From Chloroflexota bacterium (lineage in GTDB: Bacteria > Chloroflexota > Anaerolineae > B4-G1), in the NCBI GenBank assembly GCA_003648125.1, contig QMOE01000107.1:1-7189 (forward strand): a DNA stretch of 7,189 bases. The letters run 5' to 3'. A model generated the notes under the pieces. It did not search any database and was not told where the DNA came from. It saw only the letters and a program-made list of their open reading frames with translations. A program made the position numbers and the translations under genes. Below, piece by piece: positions 1 through 6,153 of this stretch. Position 1 is the first letter of the stretch. Every line of letters begins with the position of its first letter.

Positions 1-8
1 ATCAAGAT

Positions 9-15
9 AAGGAGG
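9..15 (+). promoter_or_regulatory. Shine-Dalgarno site of the binding-protein gene
   Basis: AAGGAGG is a near-perfect ribosome binding site. It is 7 bases from ATG 23, 4 from ATG 20 and 1 from GTG 17, so it favours ATG 23. Only 8 bases lie upstream of it, so promoter and riboswitch cannot be assessed. Confidence 0.8.
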
Positions 16-22
16 CGTGATG

Positions 23-1096
23 ATGAAAAAGCAGATCTGTCTTCTGTTGGTACTGGCGATTCTGGTGGGCGGAGCTGCTGCGTGCCGGCCGGCGGCCGCA
101 ACCCCTACCCCGGCTGGCCCGCGCACTTTGGTACTTATGTCCCACGATAGCTTCGCGATCAGCGAAGAAGTCATCGCCGAATTCGAGGCGGCGCACAATG
201 CCGAGGTCCAGTTCCTGCCCTCTGGGGACGCCGGTGCGGCGTTGAACAAGGCCATCCTGAGCAAGGAGAACCCCCTGGCCGATGTGTTCTTCGGGGTGGA
301 TAACACGTTTCTGAGTCGGGCTTTGGAGGCCGACATCTTCGAACCCTACAAGTCCCAGGGCCTGGAGAACATCCCCGACGAACTGGAACTGGACGCCGAG
401 TATCGCTTGCTGCCGGTGGACTACGGCGACGTGTGCTTGAACTACGACAAAGCTTATTTCGAGGAGAAGGGGCTTACCTCGCCACAAAATCTAAAGGACC
501 TGACCAAGCCCGAGCTCAAGGGGCTAACCGTGGTGGAGAACCCGGCTACCTCCTCCCCTGGCCTGTCTTTCCTCCTGGCCACGGTGGGACATTTCGGCGA
601 GAGCGAAGACTACACCTATCTGGATTTCTGGCGCGATATGCGGGCCAACGATGTTCTGGTCACCGAAGGATGGGAAGACGCTTACTGGGGCCAGTCCACC
701 TGGGCCGGCGGGGGAGAGCGGCCCATCGTCGTCTCCTACGCCACCAGCCCGGCAGCCGAAGTGTACTTCAGCGAGGGAGCACTCGATGAACCGCCGACCG
801 GCAACGTCCTGGGCGATGGCGCCTGCTTCCGCCAGATCGAGTTCGTAGGCATCCTCAAAGGCACGAAGAACCGTGACCTGGCCGAAGCGTTCATTGACTT
901 CATGCTTAGCACGCGCTTCCAGGAGGACATCCCCTTGCAGATGTGGGTCTTCCCGGCCAACGAGCAAGCCGCTCTGCCCCAGGTATTCCTGGATTTCGCC
1001 GAAACCCCTGAACATCCGGCGGTAGTCAGTCCCCAGGCCATCGCTCAGAATCGCGAGGCGTGGATTGAGAAGTGGACGGATGTGGTGCTCAGGTGA
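23..1096 (+). CDS. thiB: Thiamine-type ABC transporter substrate-binding lipoprotein
   Basis: This is probably the extracytoplasmic binding protein of a thiamine (or thiamine phosphate) importer, 357 residues long. Residues 1-20 form a lipoprotein signal peptide: a KK start, a hydrophobic core, then AAA-C with Cys21 as the likely lipid-attachment site, followed by a flexible Pro/Ala/Thr tether. The mature part follows the TbpA/ThiB pattern: DSFA near residues 42-45, DYG at 133-135 followed by a Tyr-Asp-Lys, a PATSSPGLSFLL-type stretch, EGWEDAYW with Trp217, SYATSP at 238-243, MW at 307-308 and a C-terminal REAWIEKW helix. The same blocks occur in E. coli ThiB as I recall it, and the length is close once the tether is counted. 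The Trp/Tyr blocks suggest that an aromatic ligand pocket is kept. ATG 23 sits 7 bases after AGGAGG; ATG 20 and GTG 17 are in frame but too close. The permease gene starts 4 bases downstream. An iron-binding relative is possible but fits less well. Confidence 0.88.
   Translation: MKKQICLLLVLAILVGGAAACRPAAATPTPAGPRTLVLMSHDSFAISEEVIAEFEAAHNAEVQFLPSGDAGAALNKAILSKENPLADVFFGVDNTFLSRALEADIFEPYKSQGLENIPDELELDAEYRLLPVDYGDVCLNYDKAYFEEKGLTSPQNLKDLTKPELKGLTVVENPATSSPGLSFLLATVGHFGESEDYTYLDFWRDMRANDVLVTEGWEDAYWGQSTWAGGGERPIVVSYATSPAAEVYFSEGALDEPPTGNVLGDGACFRQIEFVGILKGTKNRDLAEAFIDFMLSTRFQEDIPLQMWVFPANEQAALPQVFLDFAETPEHPAVVSPQAIAQNREAWIEKWTDVVLR
1091..1096 (+). promoter_or_regulatory. Shine-Dalgarno site overlapping the thiB stop codon
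   Basis: AGGTGA includes the TGA stop of the upstream gene and lies 4 bases before ATG 1101. Aligned with the full AAGGAGGTGA consensus, this is near-optimal spacing. It suggests translational coupling and supports ATG 1101 over the later in-frame ATGs, which have only weak purine runs in front. Confidence 0.5.
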
Positions 1097-1190
1097 ACGA
1101 ATGGGCGAATGGCGAATGATGAATAGGCGAATGATGAATGACAAGCATTTGCTATCCGCGTATTCGCATATTCGCACATTCGCTATTCGC
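1097..1190. repeat. Palindromic GCGAAT-type heptamer repeat at the permease start
   Basis: The left arm repeats GCGAATG-like units (1097-1102, 1105-1111, 1112-1118, 1127-1133, with ATGAATR variants at 1119 and 1134). The right arm carries ATTCGC, their reverse complement, at 1162, 1170, 1178 and 1185. Aligning 1105-1132 with the reverse complement of 1162-1190 gives 24 matches in 29 columns, with one gap and one mismatch that would be a G-U pair in RNA. The loop is about 29 bases. The element covers the whole N-terminal coding region of the permease. I infer a dispersed repeat that inserted here. The structure is seen directly; the mobile origin is not. Confidence 0.8.
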
Positions 1191-2825
1191 TTACTGCCCC
1201 TGGTCTTCCTGTCGCTGTTTTTCTTCTACCCACTGCTGGCCATATTTCGATTGAGCCTGGCTCCGCAAGGGAGTCTGGACCTGACAGCGCTGAGCAAGCT
1301 GGTCAGCACGACGTACTACGCCCGCACGTTATGGTTCACCACCTGGCAGGCCGCCGTGTCCACTCTGCTCACTGTGGTTCTGGCCATGCCCGCAGCTTAT
1401 GTCTTCGCTCGCTACCGGTTTCCGGGGAAGGGTCTCCTCCAGGCACTGACCACTATTCCCTTCGTCATGCCGACTATCGTGGTGGCGGCGGCTTTCAACG
1501 CCCTGCTCGGACCGCGCAGCCGCCTGAACCTGGCGCTGATGGCCTTGTTCGGTCTCCAGCGCCCGCTGATCAACCTGCAACACACCTTATGGATTATCCT
1601 GCTGGCCCACGTGTTCTACAATTACACCGTGGTGCTACGCATCGTCGGCGGCTTCTGGGCCAACCTGAACCCGCGCCTGGAGGAGGCCGCCCGCGTGCTG
1701 GGCGCCAACCGTTGGCGGGTGTTCTGGCAGGTGACGCTGCCACTGCTCGCTCCGGCGTTGGTAGCCGCAGCCCTACTGGTGTTCATATTCTGTTTCACCA
1801 GCTTTGGCGTGGTGCTCATCCTGGGTGGACCCCGGTTTGCCACGCTGGAGGTGGAAATCTACCGCCAGACCGTTCACCTGTTCAATCTGCCGCTGGCGGC
1901 CACCCTCTCCCTGGCCCAGGTCACGCTGACACTGGCTATGACCTCGGTCTACACTCGTTTACAGGCCCGCACTGCTCGCCCGCTGCATCTTCGCCCTCAG
2001 CAGACGACGCAGCGCCGGCCGACGAGATGGCGCGACCGAGCGCTGGTTGGCGGCAACGTAGTTTTCATGGTCGTGTTGCTCCTCACCCCGTTGCTGGCCC
2101 TGGCCGAGCGTTCGCTGTGGACCGGCCGAGGCTACGCTCTGACGAACTACAGTGAGTTGTTCATTAACCGGCGCGGATCGGTGTTCTTCGTGCCGCCGGT
2201 GGAAGCAGTGCGCAACTCGCTGACCTTCGCCGCGCTGACGGTGGTGCTCGCGCTCGCGCTGGGCGTTATCGGCGCCTACCTCCTGGCCGAACGGGGAAGC
2301 CGCCTCAGCCGTTGGCTGGACCCGGTCTTCATGCTCCCGCTGGGCACCTCGGCCGTAACCCTGGGTTTCGGGTACATCATCGCCCTGGACCGCCCACCGC
2401 TCAACCTGCGCACCTCGCCACTGCTCATCCCTTTGGCCCATACTCTAGTCGCATTTCCTTTCGTGGTACGCGCCGTGCTGCCGGTGCTGCGCGGCATCCA
2501 TCCCCATCTGCGGGAGTCGGCGAGCGTGCTGGGCGCGTCTCCGGCCCGCGTCTGGCGGGAGATCGACCTGCCCATCGTTGGACGCGCGTTGCTGGTGGGC
2601 GCGGTGTTTGCCTTTACCATTTCTATGGGGGAGTTCGGGGCCACCTCGCTCATCGCTCGCCCGCAGATGCCGACCATGCCGGTGGCCATTTATCGCTTCC
2701 TGGGACAGCCGGGTGCGCTGAATTACGGCCAGGCACTGGCCATGAGCACTCTACTGATGCTGGTTTGCGCGGTGGGGTTTCTGGGTATTGAGCGGTTCAG
2801 ATACGGGGAAGTGGGGGAGTTTTAG
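1101..2825 (+). CDS. thiP: Thiamine-type ABC transporter permease, two fused membrane domains
   Basis: This is the inner-membrane channel of the importer, 574 residues from ATG 1101. Two binding-protein-dependent permease domains are fused in one chain, as in ThiP and iron (FbpB-type) permeases; E. coli ThiP is about 536 residues. Each half carries an EAA loop that docks on the ATPase. In the first half it has E195-A-A, G201, then V211-T-L-P214, which matches EAA-X3-G-X9-I-X-LP exactly. In the second half it is E472-S-A, G478, I488-D-L-P491. A basic linker (about residues 286-313, rich in Arg, Gln and Pro) separates the halves. Hydrophobic segments begin at about residue 31. The first 30 residues are encoded by a palindromic repeat and look non-native. 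ATG 1101 was chosen because AGGTGA lies at the right distance; in-frame ATGs at 1080, 1116, 1119, 1131 and 1134 are alternatives. The start is therefore uncertain, but the family is not. Confidence 0.87.
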   Translation: MGEWRMMNRRMMNDKHLLSAYSHIRTFAIRLLPLVFLSLFFFYPLLAIFRLSLAPQGSLDLTALSKLVSTTYYARTLWFTTWQAAVSTLLTVVLAMPAAYVFARYRFPGKGLLQALTTIPFVMPTIVVAAAFNALLGPRSRLNLALMALFGLQRPLINLQHTLWIILLAHVFYNYTVVLRIVGGFWANLNPRLEEAARVLGANRWRVFWQVTLPLLAPALVAAALLVFIFCFTSFGVVLILGGPRFATLEVEIYRQTVHLFNLPLAATLSLAQVTLTLAMTSVYTRLQARTARPLHLRPQQTTQRRPTRWRDRALVGGNVVFMVVLLLTPLLALAERSLWTGRGYALTNYSELFINRRGSVFFVPPVEAVRNSLTFAALTVVLALALGVIGAYLLAERGSRLSRWLDPVFMLPLGTSAVTLGFGYIIALDRPPLNLRTSPLLIPLAHTLVAFPFVVRAVLPVLRGIHPHLRESASVLGASPARVWREIDLPIVGRALLVGAVFAFTISMGEFGATSLIARPQMPTMPVAIYRFLGQPGALNYGQALAMSTLLMLVCAVGFLGIERFRYGEVGEF

Positions 2826-2829
2826 GTGG
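2824..2829 (+). promoter_or_regulatory. Shine-Dalgarno site of the ATPase gene
   Basis: AGGTGG overlaps the end of the permease TAG stop and lies 8 bases before ATG 2838. A G-run at 2813-2817 could instead serve GTG 2826. I prefer ATG 2838 because its product starts PILEICHLTKSYG, the usual beginning of this ATPase family. Confidence 0.5.
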
Positions 2830-2837
2830 AGTATCCC

Positions 2838-3932
2838 ATGCCTATTCTGGAAATCTGTCACCTCACCAAATCTTACGGCGACGAGCGCTTCCCGGACGAC
2901 ATCAGTTTCGCCGTGGACGAAGGGGAAATTGTCTGCCTGCTGGGCCCGTCAGGCTGCGGCAAGACCACGCTGCTGCGCATCATCGCCGGGCTGGAAACAG
3001 CCGACGCGGGCCAGGTGCGCTTCGACGGGCGTGACGTCCGTGACGTGCCTGTGCATCGCCGCAACTTTGGCCTCATGTTTCAGGATTACGCTCTCTTCCC
3101 GCACAAAAACGTCTTCGAAAACGTGGCCTTCGGCCTGCGCATGATGCACCTGCCCAGGACGGAGGTCGAGGCCAGGGTGAGGGAAGTACTGGCACTGGTC
3201 GGACTGTCCGGTTTCGAGGAGCGGGACGTGAACGCCCTCTCCGGCGGCGAGCAACAGCGGGTTGCCCTGGCCCGCAGTCTGGCTCCCCGGCCACGGCTGC
3301 TCATGCTCGACGAGCCGCTGGGCTCACTGGATCGCACCCTCCGCGAGAGGCTGATGAACGAGTTGCGGACTATCCTCAAAGGCGTGGGCGTGACTGCTGT
3401 CTACGTCACCCACGATCAGGAGGAAGCCTTCGCTGTGGCCGACCGGGTGGTGATCATGAACCACGGGCGGAAAGTGCAGGAGGGCACGCCACAGGACGTT
3501 TACCAGCACCCGGCCACCGAGTTCGTGGCCCGCTTTCTGGGGTTGACTAACCTGCTGCCGGGAAAAGTGGTTGGCGTGGATGAAGGGCACGTAGAAGTTG
3601 AGACGGAAATCGGCAGGTTAGAAGTTGGAGATTGGAAGTTAGAAGTTGGAGATTGGAAGTTGGGAGTTGAAGCAACTGTGTTGATCCGCCCCGAAGCGGC
3701 CGGCCTGGCAGCGGAGTGCCCATCTGCTGGTGACAACGCCATCGCCGGCACGCTGGTAGAACGCTCCTTTCGAGGCGGTTACTACCGCCTGGTGATTCGC
3801 CACGCCAGCGGTCTGCACCTGAGTTTCACTCTCCAGGCAGCCGGCGAAGTCTTACCTCCACCCGGTGCGTCCATTCTCCTTCCCCTGCGCAGCGAGGCCA
3901 TCTCCTTGCTCACCCCCGATACCCAGGATTAG
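2838..3932 (+). CDS. ABC transporter ATP-binding protein with C-terminal TOBE-like domain
   Basis: This is the cytoplasmic ATPase that powers the importer, 364 residues from ATG 2838. The nucleotide-binding domain is complete: Walker A GPSGCGKTT at 36-44, Q-loop Gln82, signature LSGGEQ at 134-139, Walker B LLMLDEP at 154-160 with Asp158 and Glu159, D-loop SLD at 163-165 and H-loop His192. After about residue 238 comes a TOBE-like region (NLLPGKVVGV, then VLIRPEAAGL), as in FbpC, PotA and MalK ATPases. Classic ThiQ is only about 230 residues and lacks this region, so the protein is ThiQ by position but FbpC/PotA-like in build. Residues 261-278 come from a heptamer repeat that encodes LEVGDWK twice. 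AGGTGG lies 8 bases before ATG 2838. GTG 2826, directly after the permease stop, is an in-frame alternative that adds four residues. The thiamine role is inferred from the operon. Confidence 0.88.
   Translation: MPILEICHLTKSYGDERFPDDISFAVDEGEIVCLLGPSGCGKTTLLRIIAGLETADAGQVRFDGRDVRDVPVHRRNFGLMFQDYALFPHKNVFENVAFGLRMMHLPRTEVEARVREVLALVGLSGFEERDVNALSGGEQQRVALARSLAPRPRLLMLDEPLGSLDRTLRERLMNELRTILKGVGVTAVYVTHDQEEAFAVADRVVIMNHGRKVQEGTPQDVYQHPATEFVARFLGLTNLLPGKVVGVDEGHVEVETEIGRLEVGDWKLEVGDWKLGVEATVLIRPEAAGLAAECPSAGDNAIAGTLVERSFRGGYYRLVIRHASGLHLSFTLQAAGEVLPPPGASILLPLRSEAISLLTPDTQD
3618..3672 (+). repeat. In-frame TTRGRRR heptamer array inside the ATPase gene
   Basis: Seven consecutive heptamers and a partial eighth all fit or nearly fit TTRGRRR: TTAGAAG, TTGGAGA, TTGGAAG, TTAGAAG, TTGGAGA, TTGGAAG, TTGGGAG, then TTGAAG. 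The first six make two identical 21-base copies (3618-3638 and 3639-3659), each reading LEVGDWK in frame. The 21-base unit has no C and 8 G, much lower GC than the flanking gene. It lies between the conserved VEVETEIG and VLIRPE parts of the TOBE-like region, where these proteins vary in length. This suggests a tolerated insertion or local expansion. Confidence 0.85.
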
Positions 3933-3957
3933 CGAACTGCGGCGCAAAAGTATGCGT

Positions 3958-3986
3958 TTGTCCCCAGGCCTGCAAAGTGATATAAT
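3958..3986 (+). promoter_or_regulatory. Sigma-70 type promoter with extended -10, upstream of the GAF/HisKA gene
   Basis: TTGTCC (-35, four of six consensus bases) is followed by exactly 17 bases and a perfect TATAAT at 3981-3986. TGA directly before it gives the extended -10 pattern TGnTATAAT. Transcription would start near 3993, leaving a leader of about 58 bases before ATG 4051. Its position 26 bases after the ATPase stop separates the signalling gene from the transporter operon. I see no clear terminator or operator palindrome in this gap. Confidence 0.72.
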
Positions 3987-4050
3987 ATCAACCAGCGACC
4001 GCGACAAAGGGCAACTCGCGCCCGTCACTGATCAGGTGGAGAAGTGAGAC

Positions 4051-6078
4051 ATGGAGAAGTCCCCGATCCCGAAGGACGCGATCAATCCGCACGAGACAAC
4101 ATCCTCGGATGGCGAACACCCCCCCGATGCCAGAGAAATGGCTCTGAAGACGGCTGCTCTAGAGCGGCGCAACCGCGAACTGGCCGCCCTGAATGTTATC
4201 GCCTCCGCCGTCAGCCAGTCCCCCGATCTGTCTCAGGTGCTTGAGACAGCGGTGGAGCAAACGCTGGCTCTGTTCGACGCGGAGGTGGCGATGATCCTGT
4301 CGGTAGATGAGCGGGCTGGCCGGCTGCGCCTGCAAGCCGCCCACGGGACTCCACCTCACGTTGCCCGCAATTTGGATGGGCTGAAGCTGGAAGAAAGCTT
4401 GTGCGGCCAGGTGGTGCTCACCGGTCAGCCGTTGGTCGTCCGGGACGTGGCGCACGATCCACGCACACTGGTGGAAACGCAGCAGACGGATCTGAGACTG
4501 CTGGCCCTCACCCCCCTCAAAGTCAGAGAGCGAGTGCTGGGCATATTGGGAGTGGCCAGCCGCCAGCCCCAGGCGTTCACAGCGGAAGATGCACGTCTCC
4601 TGGAAGCGATTGGCCGTCAGGTTAGCATCGCGGTGGAGAATGTGCGGCTGTACGAAGAGACGCAGCGCCGCCTGGAGGAGATGGTCGCCCTCCACGAGAC
4701 CTCGTTGGACATCACGGCTGAACTGAATCTCCAGGAGGTGTTGCGGGCCATCGTGGAGCGGGCCAGTAAATTGCTGCGGGCCAAAGGAGGAGCCATCTAC
4801 CTGTACGATCCCGACCGTGACGAACTGGTCCTCACCGTGGACGCTATCCCGTGGAAAGATTATACCGGCATGACCCTCAAGCTGGGAGAGGGATTGGGCG
4901 GGAAGGTGGCCTTGACCGGCGAGCCCATCGTCCTGGACAACTATAGCCGGTGGGAGGGACGGTCGCCCAAGTTTGAAGGTGAGCCGTTCACGGCCAACAT
5001 GGCCGCACCCTTGAAGTGGCGGGGGCAGGTCATCGGGACGATCAACATCGTTGAAAATGCGGCGGAGCGGACTTTCACCCCACAGGACATGGCCCTGCTA
5101 AGCTCGTTCGCGGACCAGGCGGCCATCGCCATTGCCAACGCCCAGTTGTACGAAAAGGCTCGTCGCGCCGCTGCTGATCTGAAGACGGCGAACGAGAAGT
5201 TGGAGCACGTCAACAGGCAACTCCTGGCGCTGTACAAAGTGAGCACGGCCATCGGTGGTGCACTGGGCCGGGAGGCTGTGCAACAGCGCATCGCTGACGA
5301 AGTGGTGAAGAACCTGGGCTTTGACATCGTCCTGATCGCTGTAGTAAATGTCAAGGAGCGTACTCTGGGCCACCTGGTGTACGCCGGAATCGAGCCCTCA
5401 CTCTCGCGGCAGATCGAGATGCTGGCCGGAGTGCCGCTCGATTCGAGCGTCTCCCTGGATGCGGCCGAGAACCTGGCGATCAAAGCGAGCAGGACTGGCC
5501 GGATCGAGATTACCCGCGATCTATACGAGCTTTTCCGGCCCTCGGTTAGCCAGTCCGCAGCAGCAGCCATACAAGAGTTGATAGGTGTGCAGACCATTGC
5601 TGTGCTGCCCCTCAGAGCGAAAGCCAGATTGGTAGGTGTGCTGGCGGCAATGACGCTCCAGCCTGAGATTGATGAGGAGGCATTAACCGCGCTGCGCATC
5701 TTTGCCGGCCAGGCGGCGATTGCCATCGCCAACGCGCGCCTTCTCGATGATGTGGTCCAGATGGCCGAGCAGATCGAGCGGCAGAACAAAGAACTGCTGG
5801 AGACCCGCGACCGGCTGGTGAAAGCCGAGCGTCTGGCGGCCATCGGCCAGATTGGACTGACCATCCGCCACGAGATCAACAACCCCTTGACCGGCATCCT
5901 GGGCCTGACCCAGTGGCTGCTGGCCCAGGAGCCCAGCCTTTCTGAGAGCGCGCGCAATGACCTGCGGGAGATTGAGGAGATGTCCATCCGTATCCGGGAT
6001 ATTGTCAAGAAACTGGAAAATGTGGAGGACCGGACGACGATCTACCTGGGCAATACGCGGATGATTGACCTGCACTGA
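4051..6078 (+). CDS. Three-GAF sensor protein ending in a HisKA phosphoacceptor domain, no kinase ATPase domain
   Basis: This is a soluble signalling protein of 675 residues with no signal peptide or membrane span. After a polar N-terminus and a short coiled coil (about 30-50) come three GAF domains at about 60-200, 225-366 and 405-564. Each ends in a similar helix (for example QAAIAIANAQLYE) that runs into a coiled-coil linker. A HisKA-type hairpin follows, with the H-box RHEINNPL and the predicted phosphoacceptor His607. The protein then ends about 68 residues later with TRMIDLH. The ATP-binding HATPase_c domain, with N, G1 and G2 boxes, is absent. Neither the short gap downstream nor the next gene encodes a displaced one. 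It may be a phosphotransfer partner or a substrate for another kinase. GAF ligands cannot be read from the sequence. AGGTGGAG (4034-4041) lies 9 bases before ATG 4051, and the gene has its own promoter. Confidence 0.88.
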   Translation: MEKSPIPKDAINPHETTSSDGEHPPDAREMALKTAALERRNRELAALNVIASAVSQSPDLSQVLETAVEQTLALFDAEVAMILSVDERAGRLRLQAAHGTPPHVARNLDGLKLEESLCGQVVLTGQPLVVRDVAHDPRTLVETQQTDLRLLALTPLKVRERVLGILGVASRQPQAFTAEDARLLEAIGRQVSIAVENVRLYEETQRRLEEMVALHETSLDITAELNLQEVLRAIVERASKLLRAKGGAIYLYDPDRDELVLTVDAIPWKDYTGMTLKLGEGLGGKVALTGEPIVLDNYSRWEGRSPKFEGEPFTANMAAPLKWRGQVIGTINIVENAAERTFTPQDMALLSSFADQAAIAIANAQLYEKARRAAADLKTANEKLEHVNRQLLALYKVSTAIGGALGREAVQQRIADEVVKNLGFDIVLIAVVNVKERTLGHLVYAGIEPSLSRQIEMLAGVPLDSSVSLDAAENLAIKASRTGRIEITRDLYELFRPSVSQSAAAAIQELIGVQTIAVLPLRAKARLVGVLAAMTLQPEIDEEALTALRIFAGQAAIAIANARLLDDVVQMAEQIERQNKELLETRDRLVKAERLAAIGQIGLTIRHEINNPLTGILGLTQWLLAQEPSLSESARNDLREIEEMSIRIRDIVKKLENVEDRTTIYLGNTRMIDLH

Positions 6079-6102
6079 CTCATCGCCGGACACTTTTGAA
6101 TT

Positions 6103-6117
6103 ACGAATGGGCGAATG
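6103..6117. repeat. Short copy of the GCGAAT-type repeat, intergenic
   Basis: These 15 bases, ACGAATGGGCGAATG, are identical to 1097-1111, the outer left end of the palindromic repeat at the permease start. They lie in the 75-base gap before the malic enzyme gene, and no right arm follows. This is likely a remnant or minimal form of the same dispersed repeat family. Confidence 0.6.
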
Positions 6118-6153
6118 ACACAAAGACGATTTGACTTTGACAAGGGGATCTAA

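Noticed and set aside
1..22. TPP riboswitch upstream of the thiamine-type operon
   Set aside because: Only 22 bases precede the first start codon, so such an element could not be seen here even if present.
524..1177. Minus-strand open frame of 217 codons opposite the binding-protein gene
   Set aside because: It shows no family motif and lies fully opposite a well-supported gene.
3933..3957. Rho-independent terminator after the ATPase gene
   Set aside because: There is no GC-rich hairpin followed by a T-run; the sequence leads straight into the promoter.
4038..4060. Eight-base direct repeat GGAGAAGT across the ribosome binding site and start of the GAF/HisKA gene
   Set aside because: It is short and purine-rich, overlapping a Shine-Dalgarno site, so chance is a sufficient explanation.
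4941..6008. Long minus-strand open frame of 355 codons opposite the GAF/HisKA gene
   Set aside because: Its product is Ser/Arg-rich with no recognisable domain, and the + strand frame there encodes clear GAF and HisKA motifs. It is a shadow of GC-rich coding DNA.
6079..6153. Displaced HATPase_c domain after the HisKA stop, caused by a frameshift
   Set aside because: The gap is only 75 bases, holds a repeat fragment and a ribosome binding site, and codes for no kinase motif. The malic enzyme follows directly.
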